From an uncultured Bacillota bacterium (GTDB lineage Bacteria > Bacillota > Clostridia > Christensenellales > Borkfalkiaceae), in assembly GCA_949290895.1 (NCBI GenBank), contig CASETU010000050.1:1-34186 (forward strand): 34,186 nt of DNA, written 5' to 3'. Every line of letters begins with the position of its first letter. Within the stretch, counting starts at the first letter, position 1. Below the pieces are notes generated by a model. The model had not been told where the DNA came from. It worked only from the letters and a program-made list of their open reading frames with translations, and made no database searches. Shown here piece by piece: positions 6,217 to 14,610 of the stretch. The position numbers and the translations under genes were made by a program.

Positions 6217-6270
6217 CGTTGATTTAAAATTGATTTTTTATTACCATCAATGAATGTCGTTTTTTGCGAT

Positions 6271-6915
6271 TTATAAAAGTATTTTAGATAACGTTTCCAC
6301 GTCTTTTGCCAAAAGCTTTGCACCGTTTTGCAGGAGCTGTTCAGCGGAATTGAAACCGTATAAAACGGCGATACAGTCGATGCCTGCCTTCTGTGCCCCG
6401 ATGACGTCGTACGAAGTGTCTCCGATCAAGACTGCGGAATCGGGGGATATGTTGCATTCCGAAAGAAGTTTTTTCAAAAGGTCTGCTTTTTCGGATAGGC
6501 TGTTATCTTTAGACGCTCCGACCAAGCGGTCGAAGTATTTCGCAATCCCGAGTTTTTCAATGATGTAAAGTGAAGCTTTTTCTTCTTTTGTGGTGGCAAT
6601 GTAAAGTCTTTTGCCCGATTCTTTCAGTTGTTTTAATAAACTTTTCACGCCGTCGTATAAAACGTTCAGTTCTTTACCCGTGACGTCGAAGTATTGCTGA
6701 TAAACGTAACGCGCGTTTATCGCTTGTGCCTCGTCAAAGCCGCAATAGCGGCAAAACGATTCCACGAGCGGCGGGCCGATAAATTTCAGCAAAGTCTCGT
6801 ATGGCGGTGTTTTTACGCCGAGGTGTTCAAAAGTCTGCTTAAGGGTGGTTAAAATGCTGTTTTCGGAATTGCTGAGAGTGCCGTCAAGGTCGAATATGAT
6901 GTTTTGATAATTCAT
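6271..6915 (-). CDS. HAD family phosphatase, phosphoglycolate phosphatase-like
   Basis: The 214-residue protein has HAD motif I DLDGTL (D9, D11; nucleophile and acid/base), motif II in IATTKEE, a motif III Lys region around KADLLKKLL, and motif IV GDTSYDV. A helical cap (about 15-90) between motifs I and II places it with the PGP/Gph-like subfamily (C1 cap). It dephosphorylates some small phosphoester; the sequence does not show which. The ATG overlaps the stop of the upstream LtaS-like gene by 4 nt with no good ribosome binding site, so it is probably translationally coupled and last in the operon. Confidence 0.88.
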   Translation of the reverse strand: MNYQNIIFDLDGTLSNSENSILTTLKQTFEHLGVKTPPYETLLKFIGPPLVESFCRYCGFDEAQAINARYVYQQYFDVTGKELNVLYDGVKSLLKQLKESGKRLYIATTKEEKASLYIIEKLGIAKYFDRLVGASKDNSLSEKADLLKKLLSECNISPDSAVLIGDTSYDVIGAQKAGIDCIAVLYGFNSAEQLLQNGAKLLAKDVETLSKILL

Positions 6916-8936
6916 GAATTGATTTCTTGCAGCCTTTGTACAAACAGTTCGGCTTTTTCTCCTTTCAGATAATCGTTGTAATATATTCTGTTAATATGAG
7001 AAATTTTATTCAGCAAAACGCTCGCTGTTTCTTCGACTTGAGCCAAATACGTTTCGTCGACGCTCTTATCCTGCCAGATAACGTTGTTTAAGTTGTAAAA
7101 ATACATTTTATCGGTTATAAATACATCGTATGCCCTGGAATAAAGCACGGAGGTTTTTTCGGAAAATATGCTGGTTCCGTAAAGCATGTTATCAAAGTAT
7201 TTAATGCCGAGCAAATCGTATATCGTAGGCACGATGTCCGCGGTGCACGTGAATTTTTCGATAATCCTTTCGGAAAGGGGCGTATCCGTTAATTTGTTGC
7301 CTACGCGAATCATCAACGGGACGCGGAAAAGGTCTGTGTAATTGCGCGTAGTGTCGGTATCGGTCAAGTCCTTAATATAATCGGAAAGCTCGTAATAGTA
7401 GGCATTGTGGTCTCCGAAAAGAACGATGACTGTATTTTCGATGAGGGGAACGCCTTTATCGTCGGTTGTGTTTTTCAGATAATCGAATATTTCGCCCAGC
7501 GCTTTGTCCAGCTCCATTGCCGCCGCAACATAATTGCGGAAAGCATATTTGTTGTCGTAATCTTTATCGTTTTCGTCCGGCATGGGGCAGGTACCGTATT
7601 CGTCTAAAATGGCGTAATATTCTTTCAGGTTTTCGCGCTCTGCGTATTGCCCGTGCATGGTGATTGTGGAAATATGCGTATCGAAACGGCGATCGGACGG
7701 AAACATCAGTTCTTTGCAAAGCTCGATCATATCGGAATCGAGGTTTCTTTCTCCCGATTCGGTATAATCTTTATAGTTGCCGCTTATACTTTCGGAATAA
7801 GCGATCATTTCTTCGTTTGCGTAAAATTTGTCTACCTTGACAGAGTTAAGATAATAATCGTGTCGGTTGTAAAAATCGCTTAAGCCGTTATGGAAATAGC
7901 CTGATTCCGCTCCTGTAAGCGCTTTGAGCACCTGCGGGGAGGAAAAGGGAATGGAATTTTCGGGAAAAGTATAATTTACGTAAGCATCTGTCGGATAACA
8001 GCCCAACAAAGACAGGTTTTCCGAAATATCGGTCTTTTCTCTGGAATGGAAATTGTCGGCAACGTAACTTGTGTCGTAAAGTTCATAAAGGTTCGGGAAT
8101 AATTTTCTCAGCGTTTCCTCGTCGGCTTTTAAGCCGTTGGGGTATCTTTCCGTATCGCTTATGAATGCAAACCATTCTAAGCTTTCCGCTAATATCGTTA
8201 CTGTGTTCATGCCGGAAGCTTCGCCGAATTTTTCCGTTTCTTCCGTTACCGTGCCGAAAATGTAATCTTCAAGTTCTTTTGTGTCGCCTAATTCTACGTT
8301 GTTGAAAAACAGACCTTTATAAAGTTGCGTTACGAAATTCCCCAGAATGCCTTGTTTTGTATAGGAATTTTCCGTGTTTTCGTAAAGTTTATAAGACATA
8401 TCGTCGGATTTGTTGCGCCCGACAAAGTAAGCAAGCGTTCCCTGCGCGGCAAAAATAACGCAAAGGAGAATGCTGATGACCACGGTGGAGGAAACTTTTT
8501 TTTGTAAAAGCGGCGCTCTGTCTTTTTCGTAACTTCCGAGGACGATATAAAGTCCGATGACGAAACAGGAAACGAACAGAAATGCAAAATTCGGGCTGGT
8601 CGCTTCTATGGTGCCCATGCCGTCCTTTGCGAGATTGAACATTTCGAAGTCGAATATCGTGCCGGAGGTAAGTGTATACATTAAAATAAACGTCAAATCG
8701 ATTAAAGCATGGGCTATCATGAAAGCCGCGGAAAGCCAAAATCTTGTTTTTTGATCGGGGATAAGGCAGAGGATTGCCGTTGCAAGCGCAATCAAAGTCA
8801 GAAATATTCCCGGTCTGCTGATTTTCAGTTCGTTCGACACGAGAAAAGTCGCGAAAAACTCCAGCAAAATCGATATGATAACGTAAAGAAAAATAAATAC
8901 GTTGTTTCTCAAAAACGATGTGATTTTTTCTGTCAT
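6912..8936 (-). CDS. LtaS-type membrane sulfatase-fold phosphoglycerol transferase
   Basis: The 674-residue protein has five N-terminal membrane helices (about 10-34, 42-60, 67-90, 116-136 and 149-172) and a large extracellular alkaline-phosphatase/sulfatase domain. Residues that match LtaS: E251 in LAES, the catalytic Thr T302 in SREKTDISEN, STITMHGQY, and the metal-binding FGDHN (D509, H510). LtaS enzymes transfer glycerol phosphate from phosphatidylglycerol to growing lipoteichoic acid; some relatives are primases or modify other glycans. I start at the ATG at 8936, 7 nt after AGGTG; a GTG three codons upstream overlaps that site. It follows a membrane-protein gene and precedes a HAD phosphatase in one operon. 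Confidence 0.88.
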   Translation of the reverse strand: MTEKITSFLRNNVFIFLYVIISILLEFFATFLVSNELKISRPGIFLTLIALATAILCLIPDQKTRFWLSAAFMIAHALIDLTFILMYTLTSGTIFDFEMFNLAKDGMGTIEATSPNFAFLFVSCFVIGLYIVLGSYEKDRAPLLQKKVSSTVVISILLCVIFAAQGTLAYFVGRNKSDDMSYKLYENTENSYTKQGILGNFVTQLYKGLFFNNVELGDTKELEDYIFGTVTEETEKFGEASGMNTVTILAESLEWFAFISDTERYPNGLKADEETLRKLFPNLYELYDTSYVADNFHSREKTDISENLSLLGCYPTDAYVNYTFPENSIPFSSPQVLKALTGAESGYFHNGLSDFYNRHDYYLNSVKVDKFYANEEMIAYSESISGNYKDYTESGERNLDSDMIELCKELMFPSDRRFDTHISTITMHGQYAERENLKEYYAILDEYGTCPMPDENDKDYDNKYAFRNYVAAAMELDKALGEIFDYLKNTTDDKGVPLIENTVIVLFGDHNAYYYELSDYIKDLTDTDTTRNYTDLFRVPLMIRVGNKLTDTPLSERIIEKFTCTADIVPTIYDLLGIKYFDNMLYGTSIFSEKTSVLYSRAYDVFITDKMYFYNLNNVIWQDKSVDETYLAQVEETASVLLNKISHINRIYYNDYLKGEKAELFVQRLQEINS

Positions 8937-8945
8937 AAATAACAC

Positions 8946-9629
8946 CTATAATATGATAACGAGCAAAGCGGTAATAAGAGTCAAAATCAATCTTTTTTCA
9001 CTTAAAACATAAACTATCCCGTAAAAAAGATAGAATATCCAGTATGCGTAAATCAGTATAACGTCTGCCGCGATAAAAAGTTCTGCTACGCCGCAAGTTG
9101 CAAAAAAGAGCAATCCGCCCAAAGGAATGCGTTGTATGTATTTTGCGGGAATGACCGTTTCGAAAAAATTCTGCAATAAAGCGATTGTCAAAACCGCGCA
9201 AAGACTGCGGAAAAGAAAAGGCAGATATTCTTTTGAAAGCGTTGCGATGACTTTTTCCGAAGTGGAACTGGTTCCGACTTCCGCGATTACGGGAAGGTCG
9301 AATCCGATTGCCCAGCAAGAAAAGAAGATCGCCGCAAACGTCAAAACGAAAATCATCAGTGCGTATTTAGGGTGTAAACGCTTTTGCTTTTTTGAAAACA
9401 GCGATAAATTTGCATATTTTTTTGCCGAGAAACATACGGCAAAGAATGCTGCTATATAAACGGCGCATTTTATGAGAAAAACTGCCAAATATGCAAGTTC
9501 GCCGAAAGCTGGGGAAAATGCGTTGTAAAGACAGTCGTTTAGCAATTCCGGAAAGTACGTCGCAAAAATCAAAATGCTTGCGAGCATCAAAATAATAAGA
9601 GGGCGATTTTTTTCGTAAGTTTGTTTCAT
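8946..9629 (-). CDS. multi-pass membrane protein of unknown function
   Basis: I do not recognise a family. The 227-residue product has about six hydrophobic segments (about 9-26, 42-68, 88-108, 135-155, 168-187 and 190-226) and a basic loop KKYANLSLFSKKQKRLH near residues 69-85. No clear catalytic motif is visible. GGGAG precedes the ATG by about 6 nt. Its TAG stop lies within the ribosome binding region of the LtaS-like gene, so the two are translationally linked and it may assist or flank the LtaS-like enzyme at the membrane. Confidence 0.75.
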   Translation of the reverse strand: MKQTYEKNRPLIILMLASILIFATYFPELLNDCLYNAFSPAFGELAYLAVFLIKCAVYIAAFFAVCFSAKKYANLSLFSKKQKRLHPKYALMIFVLTFAAIFFSCWAIGFDLPVIAEVGTSSTSEKVIATLSKEYLPFLFRSLCAVLTIALLQNFFETVIPAKYIQRIPLGGLLFFATCGVAELFIAADVILIYAYWIFYLFYGIVYVLSEKRLILTLITALLVIIL

Positions 9630-9800
9630 TTGAACTCCCGTATAAAGTTTGGGGTTTCCGCAGACGTGTGATTTTGCGGGTAATAAAAAGTGTTCTTTCG
9701 TTTTGTGCTAATATATTTTATAATGATTTATGAAAATAATCAAATGATTTTGCGGATTTTTTGAAGTTGATAGCTTAAATCGAATGATTTTTCTGCAAAA

Positions 9801-9861
9801 TTACCATAAATTCTCTAAATTGCAAATTTACGGTAAATGTTTTGTTTTTGTAAACAAAACA
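9801..9861. repeat. two adjacent inverted repeats in the nptA upstream region
   Basis: The first repeat has 12-bp arms with one mismatch (9801-9812 and 9825-9836, TTACC...GGTAA). The second has perfect 10-bp arms (9838-9847 and 9852-9861) around a TTGT loop. They follow each other directly. They could be operators or weak terminator-like hairpins. The 9630-9990 gap otherwise contains the Pho-like repeats, the phosphate-operon promoter and AT-rich DNA with no gene. Confidence 0.5.
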
Positions 9862-9902
9862 CCGAATATATTGATACATAATTTAGAAGAAAGCGGTTAA
9901 TA

Positions 9903-9963
9903 TTACATTTTTATTACATTTGCGGGGTGAATAAACTTGAATAAATTTTACAATTATATTACA
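9903..9963 (+). promoter_or_regulatory. Pho-box-like direct repeats
   Basis: TTACA occurs at 9903-9907 and 9914-9918, and again at 9948-9952 and 9959-9963. Within each pair the offset is exactly 11 bp, the periodicity of PhoP boxes (TTAACA-like repeats) in Bacillus. The first pair is upstream of the -35 and the second lies between -35 and -10. The downstream genes encode a phosphate cotransporter and a two-component system, which makes PhoP binding likely but unproven. Confidence 0.55.
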
Positions 9964-9965
9964 AT
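9937..9965 (+). promoter_or_regulatory. promoter of the phosphate operon
   Basis: TTGAAT (9937-9942), 17 nt and TACAAT (9960-9965) form a moderate promoter. Transcription would start near 9972, about 19 nt before the ATG. The imperfect -35 fits an activator-dependent promoter. Confidence 0.5.
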
Positions 9966-9990
9966 GTAAGAAAAATAAAAGGAAAAATTT

Positions 9991-11628
9991 ATGGATTATC
10001 TGGCGGCGTTATTAGCTTTATTGGGCGGGCTCGGCGCATTTTTGATGGGCGTTGCGGCATTGTCGGACAACACGGAAAAGCTTGCAAACAGCAAAATCAA
10101 GGACCTGTTCAACAAAACTTCTAAAAACAAACTGGTCGGCGTGGGGATAGGGACGGTCACCACGGCAATCGTGCAAAGTTCGGGTATCACCACCGTTATG
10201 ATCGTCGGTTTGGTCAATGCGGGGATCATGTCTCTTTTTCAGGCGACTACGATGATCATGGGGGCGAACATAGGTACGACCATCACCGCACAGCTCGCTT
10301 CTTTAAGTCAGTTCGACTTTATGATGTTTGCTTTGCCGCTCGCTTTTATCGGCATGATGATTTACATGATCGCCAAAAAGGAAAAATACAAGACCGTCGG
10401 ATATATGCTTGCGGGCTTGGGACTGATTTTCGTTGGACTTGATTTCATGAGCGCCGCGATCAATCCCATCAAGAGCAATCCCGAAGTCAAGGAACTTTTT
10501 ACCGCGATTAAAAATCCTTTTTTATTGTTGTTTATCGGCTTTGCGCTGACGGCTTTGACGCAAAGCAGTTCTGTTGTTACTTCCATTTTGATCGTCCTTG
10601 CGACCGACGGGTTGATCGTCGGCGGGGGCGGGAATTCCGTTTTGTACGTCATTCTCGGTACGAATATCGGCTCCTGCGTGACGGCGCTTATTTCTTCTAT
10701 CGGTACGAATAAAAATGCTCGCCGAGCAAGTTTGATACACTTGATGTTCAATACGTTCGGTTCGGTGATATTTTTCATATTTTTCACCTGCTGGCCCGGA
10801 TTTATGGACGCTACGTTCGTCCGCTGGTTCAGCGGTGCGCCCGGAACGCAGATAGCTATGTTCCATACGGCGTTTAACGTGATTTGTACGATTTTGTTCC
10901 TTCCGTTTACCGCTTTGTTTGTCAAACTTTCGCAACTCATCATAAGGGATAAAAAGGAAGAAGCCGAAGCGGAAAGCGAAAAGATACTTGACGAACGTAT
11001 GTTGCCTACTCCGGGCGTCGCTTTGGATGCTACGGGGAAAAGCGTTTTGCACCTTCTGGATATGTCGATGGAGTCTTTGCAAATCGCGTTCGACGGTTTC
11101 AAAGATAAAGATGAAAGCGCGGCAAAGCGCGTGGAAGAAAATAACGAACGCGTGATGGAGCTCAGCCGTTATATCACGAACTATCTTATTAAAGTCTCTT
11201 CGCAGAACATCGGTATCAACGAAGAAAAGCTGATTTCCGCCATGCACAACAACGTAGGGGATATCGTGCGTATCAGCGAACTTGCGGAAAACGTGACAAA
11301 GTACACCCGTAGGACGGTGAAAGATAATTTGGGATTTTCGTCTTACGTCAATTCAAAACTTGAAGAAATGCTTGAAAATATCAAAGAACTTTCTTCCCTG
11401 ACGAAGAAATTCGTTACGGAAAAACAGTTTACGCTTATCAAAGATATTGACGAAGCGGAAGATAAAATCGACGCTATGCGCAAAAAGCTGCTGAACGACC
11501 ATATCGCGCGCCTCAACAGCGGGGAGTGCAAGCCCGAAAGCAGCAGCGTCTTTATCAATCTCGTATGTAATTTGGAGAGGGTTGGCGACCACGTGAACTA
11601 TATCGCTCATACCTACGTGGATTTATAA
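9991..11628 (+). CDS. Na/Pi cotransporter family protein with C-terminal PhoU domain
   Basis: The 545-residue protein joins two inverted NptA-type repeats, each with the diagnostic QSS motif (QSSGITT at 62-68 and QSSSVVTS at 191-198), to a cytoplasmic helical PhoU-like domain (about 345-545). It moves inorganic phosphate across the membrane with sodium; the PhoU part probably couples transport to phosphate signalling. GANIGTT (91-97) and GTNIGS (about 223-228) are the matching repeat signatures. AAGGA precedes the ATG. The response regulator starts 1 nt after its stop, so transporter and two-component system are made together. The Pho-like repeats upstream suggest phosphate-starvation control. 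Confidence 0.92.
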   Translation: MDYLAALLALLGGLGAFLMGVAALSDNTEKLANSKIKDLFNKTSKNKLVGVGIGTVTTAIVQSSGITTVMIVGLVNAGIMSLFQATTMIMGANIGTTITAQLASLSQFDFMMFALPLAFIGMMIYMIAKKEKYKTVGYMLAGLGLIFVGLDFMSAAINPIKSNPEVKELFTAIKNPFLLLFIGFALTALTQSSSVVTSILIVLATDGLIVGGGGNSVLYVILGTNIGSCVTALISSIGTNKNARRASLIHLMFNTFGSVIFFIFFTCWPGFMDATFVRWFSGAPGTQIAMFHTAFNVICTILFLPFTALFVKLSQLIIRDKKEEAEAESEKILDERMLPTPGVALDATGKSVLHLLDMSMESLQIAFDGFKDKDESAAKRVEENNERVMELSRYITNYLIKVSSQNIGINEEKLISAMHNNVGDIVRISELAENVTKYTRRTVKDNLGFSSYVNSKLEEMLENIKELSSLTKKFVTEKQFTLIKDIDEAEDKIDAMRKKLLNDHIARLNSGECKPESSSVFINLVCNLERVGDHVNYIAHTYVDL

Positions 11629-11629
11629 T

Positions 11630-12289
11630 ATGGAAAAACTCGTATATTTGCTGGAAGATGACGAAAGTATCCGCGAGCTCGTGCGCTGCACGTTCGATAT
11701 GAACGGCATAGCCTTAAAAACTTTCGGAACGGTAAGAGAGTTTAAGGAGGCGTTTGGTCAGCGGCAGCCCGGGGTGGCGCTGCTCGACATCATGCTCGGC
11801 GACGGAGACGGCATAACCGTTCTTAAAAAAATCAAAGAGCAAAACCCCAACGTGATCTGTATCATGCTGAGCGCTTTGGGAAAGGAAACGGATAAGGTTA
11901 AATGCTTGAATCTCGGCGCCGACGACTATGTGACTAAACCCTTCGGTATTCTTGAGTTGACGGCGCGCGTAAAAGTTGCGCTTCGTCGGTTGGATGGTCG
12001 GGAAACGGTCATGCTTCGCGGCGATTTGTGCATGAATACCGGTACTATGGCGGTCACGTTGCGCGGCGAAAAGCTGGAACTGAACAGAAAGGAATTCAAG
12101 CTTTTGAAATTCTTTATGGAAAATGAAGGAAAGGTTTTGTCCCGCGACGAAATCCTGCAGGAAGTGTGGGGATTTGAAGAACTGGAAACCAGAACGCTGG
12201 ACAATCACGTCGCGCGTCTGAGAAAACTCGGTATCGATTATATACAGACCATTTTCGGCGTCGGTTATAAATTTGCCGTTTCGGAGTGA
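11630..12289 (+). CDS. OmpR/PhoB family response regulator
   Basis: The 219-residue protein has a receiver domain with acidic pocket E9/D10/D11, phosphoacceptor D53 in LLDIML, S81 and K103 in TKPFG, then a winged-helix DNA-binding domain (about 125-219: LNRKEFKLLKFFMENEGKVLSRDEI, TLDNHVARLRKLG, TIFGVGYKF). It probably acts as a PhoP-type activator under control of the downstream kinase. The ATG follows the transporter stop with 1 nt between and no strong ribosome binding site, so translation is likely coupled. Phosphate as the signal is inferred from the neighbours. Confidence 0.92.
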   Translation: MEKLVYLLEDDESIRELVRCTFDMNGIALKTFGTVREFKEAFGQRQPGVALLDIMLGDGDGITVLKKIKEQNPNVICIMLSALGKETDKVKCLNLGADDYVTKPFGILELTARVKVALRRLDGRETVMLRGDLCMNTGTMAVTLRGEKLELNRKEFKLLKFFMENEGKVLSRDEILQEVWGFEELETRTLDNHVARLRKLGIDYIQTIFGVGYKFAVSE

Positions 12290-12293
12290 TAAA

Positions 12294-13649
12294 ATGAGAA
12301 TCAGGATCATGCTTTTTACGGTGCTCATCGCCGTTGCGGGGCTGATTTTGTTCGCGTTGTCTTCATCTGGTATTTATAACGAATACGGAACACAGGAGAG
12401 TATCCACGTCCTCGAAGTTTATTCCCGCATGTATGAGGCGGGCGGGGAAACCACGCAGGAAGCCGCCGAAGCATTGAGCGAAAAACTCGGCGTTCGCGTA
12501 ACGTTTATTTCCGAAGAGGGAATGGTGATTTCGGACAGCGAGATAGCTTCGCTTGCAGGTCAATATCACGGCGACAGACCCGAATTCGTCGATGCGCAGA
12601 AAAACGGTACCGGTTACGACATGCGAAAAAGCGACAGTGCTGGGCATAATACCATATATTATTGCACGAAAGTCGGAGACGTTTATCTTCGTTTGGGATT
12701 GGACGAGTTGGCGTCGGGCGGATTGTTCATGAAAATACTTCCGACACTGTTATGGCTCGTCGCTATGGAAACATTGCTGTGCATGCTGTGCGCTTATCTA
12801 TCCACTTCGTTTATCTTAAAACCCATCAAGGATTGCGTGAAAAAAGCCGCATTGAACGAAAAGATAGAGACCAAGTATCCCGAGCTGGAGCCCATTGCCG
12901 AAATGATGAATAAGATGAACGCCGACATCGCGGAAAAAATCAGCGAGATCAATGCGGAAAAGGAGCAAGTCATCAAGGCGACGGCGTCCAAAAACGATTT
13001 TATCGCAAACATAACGCACGAAATGAACACGCCGCTGACATCGATACGCGGATTTGCGGAACTTTTGCAAAACGATTTGCCCGAAGAGCAGAAAAAGCGC
13101 GCGCTCGATACAATCGTAAAGCAAAGCGAGCGTCTTTCCAACCTTGTTGCGTGCGTCATCAATTATAATCAGCTGGATAACGACGATTTGCCGCCTTATG
13201 AAGTGAATCTTTCCAAAATCGTAAAAGAAACGGCGGACATTTTAAAACCCGATATGGAAAAGCGTAACCTAACGCTTTCGCTGGAAGTGGAAGAGGATGT
13301 TATCGTAATCAGTCGGCATGAGCGGATCATAGAAGTGGTCGGCAACCTTTTGAGAAATGCGATAAAGTACAATAAAGATAACGGGATTATTATCGTAGTT
13401 GTTTCGGGGGGCGATGTTCCGAAACTCATTGTTCGCGATACGGGGATTGGCGTTTCGGAAGAAAATAAAGAGAAAATTTTTGACAGGTTTTTCACCGTGG
13501 ATAAATCGCATGGCGGTAAGCACGGGGGATTCGGTTTAGGTCTTGCTACCGTAAAAAAGATATGCCGCATTTCCGGCTGGAAACTTTCCTGCGATAGCAA
13601 ACTGAACGTCGGAACGGCGTTTACTATAGAGTTTTGCAAAAAAAATTAA
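12294..13649 (+). CDS. sensor histidine kinase (PhoR-like)
   Basis: The 451-residue kinase has a membrane helix at about 5-24, an extracytoplasmic region (25-150), a second helix (about 151-175), a short linker, and a HisKA/HATPase core: phosphorylated H242 in NITHEMNTPL, N-box NLLRNAIKYN, G1 DTGIGVSEEN, F-box IFDRFF and G2 GFGLGLATV. No cytoplasmic PAS domain is seen. The ATG at 12294 follows GGAGTGA; an upstream in-frame ATG at 12273 lies inside the regulator gene and is not preferred. It is the last gene of the phosphate operon and is followed by a hairpin terminator. Confidence 0.92.
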   Translation: MRIRIMLFTVLIAVAGLILFALSSSGIYNEYGTQESIHVLEVYSRMYEAGGETTQEAAEALSEKLGVRVTFISEEGMVISDSEIASLAGQYHGDRPEFVDAQKNGTGYDMRKSDSAGHNTIYYCTKVGDVYLRLGLDELASGGLFMKILPTLLWLVAMETLLCMLCAYLSTSFILKPIKDCVKKAALNEKIETKYPELEPIAEMMNKMNADIAEKISEINAEKEQVIKATASKNDFIANITHEMNTPLTSIRGFAELLQNDLPEEQKKRALDTIVKQSERLSNLVACVINYNQLDNDDLPPYEVNLSKIVKETADILKPDMEKRNLTLSLEVEEDVIVISRHERIIEVVGNLLRNAIKYNKDNGIIIVVVSGGDVPKLIVRDTGIGVSEENKEKIFDRFFTVDKSHGGKHGGFGLGLATVKKICRISGWKLSCDSKLNVGTAFTIEFCKKN

Positions 13650-13662
13650 AACGAATGAAAAG

Positions 13663-13689
13663 ACGGCGCGGCAGATTCTGCCGCGCCGT
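13663..13689. terminator. terminator between kinase and HAD genes
   Basis: A perfect 11-bp GC-rich stem (13663-13673 with 13679-13689) with a 5-nt loop lies between two convergent genes. The T-rich side is better on the minus strand, so it probably serves the HAD gene best. Confidence 0.75.
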
Positions 13690-13704
13690 AAAACATTTTA
13701 TCGA

Positions 13705-14463
13705 TCATAATATATTTTCGGCTATTAAAAAACGGATTGTTTCGGCAACTCCCGTGCGGGAAGTCGAACTGACGAGATTAGCCTGTTTTTTCAATTCTTC
13801 GGGCGCGTGCGCCATCACGACGGATATGCGCGCTGCGCGGAGCATGTCGCTGTCGTTGAAAGAATCTCCGAATGCCGCCGTGTGCATTTTGTCTATCGCA
13901 AAGTGATTTTCAATGGTCTGCATGATAGACGCCTTGCTGCAACCTTTTAAAAAAGCTTCCGTATAGTTTGGAAACTGCGTGAACGATAAGCCTTCCAAAT
14001 TGCCGAAGTCGCTTAAAACGCGGTCAAAAGTGACTTTTGTGACCTGCAGGGAGGGAAAGAGCTTTATCAACTCGTCTTTTGAAAAATTCGGTGACTTCCA
14101 GCGATCGGTACAAAAAGCGTGAAAGCCTTGAACGCTTTCTATGGCGCAGCCGCAACCGTGAGACTCGCAATAATCGAGAATGCTTTTATAAACGGGAAAC
14201 GGCATCGTTTGGTTTTTTAGAATGATTCCGTTCGCCTCCGCATAGGCGCCGCCGCAACAAAATCCCGTAAAGACGGGCAACGATAAAATGCTTTGCGGCA
14301 GATTGCCTCGCGACCTTCCTGTGTTGATAAAAAGTTTGTGCCCTCGGCTTTTTGCCTGTAAAAGTGCGTCGACGTTTTCGTTAGGTATCGAGCCGTCAAA
14401 TAAGAGCGTGCCGTCAATATCGAAAAAGAGCGCAAAAGTTTCGGGCGGAGTGATGTTTTGCAT
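13705..14463 (-). CDS. Cof-type HAD family sugar/nucleotide phosphatase
   Basis: The 252-residue protein has motif I DIDGTLL, motif II FINTGRS, a Lys region in the C-terminal third, and motif IV GDSFNDSDML. The large insertion between motifs II and III is a C2 cap, which places it in the Cof/YidA group that dephosphorylates sugar phosphates, flavin or other small phosphates. I start at the ATG at 14463. Residues that an upstream in-frame ATG would add are not HAD-like, and a promoter TTGACA-N17-TACAAT ends 6 nt before 14463 with no ribosome binding site, so the message is probably leaderless. Confidence 0.88.
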   Translation of the reverse strand: MQNITPPETFALFFDIDGTLLFDGSIPNENVDALLQAKSRGHKLFINTGRSRGNLPQSILSLPVFTGFCCGGAYAEANGIILKNQTMPFPVYKSILDYCESHGCGCAIESVQGFHAFCTDRWKSPNFSKDELIKLFPSLQVTKVTFDRVLSDFGNLEGLSFTQFPNYTEAFLKGCSKASIMQTIENHFAIDKMHTAAFGDSFNDSDMLRAARISVVMAHAPEELKKQANLVSSTSRTGVAETIRFLIAENIL

Positions 14464-14469
14464 GATTAT

Positions 14470-14498
14470 ATTGTACGGAATCTGCCGTAAAATGTCAA
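14470..14498 (-). promoter_or_regulatory. promoter of the Cof-type HAD gene, predicted leaderless
   Basis: On the minus strand TTGACA is at 14498-14493 and TACAAT at 14475-14470, with a 17-nt spacer. Six nucleotides remain before the ATG at 14463. Confidence 0.7.
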
Positions 14499-14556
14499 CG
14501 AAAACAGTGTTGTACGTGGATTTATGACGAGAGAAAAAGGGATTGATAAATAAAAC

Positions 14557-14585
14557 TTTACAAACCTTTACAAAAATGCTATAAT
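14557..14585 (+). promoter_or_regulatory. promoter of the 14611-18735 operon
   Basis: TTTACA (14557-14562), 17 nt and TATAAT (14580-14585). TTTACA is repeated 10 bp further on (14567-14572). Transcription would start near 14592, immediately before the GGAGGAG ribosome binding site. Confidence 0.65.
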
Positions 14586-14610
14586 CGTAAAAAAGGAGGA
14601 GTAAATCGTT

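Noticed and set aside
14557-14572. TTTACA repeat as a second Pho box
   Set aside because: The repeat offset is 10 bp, not 11, and the first copy is simply the -35 element of the operon promoter.
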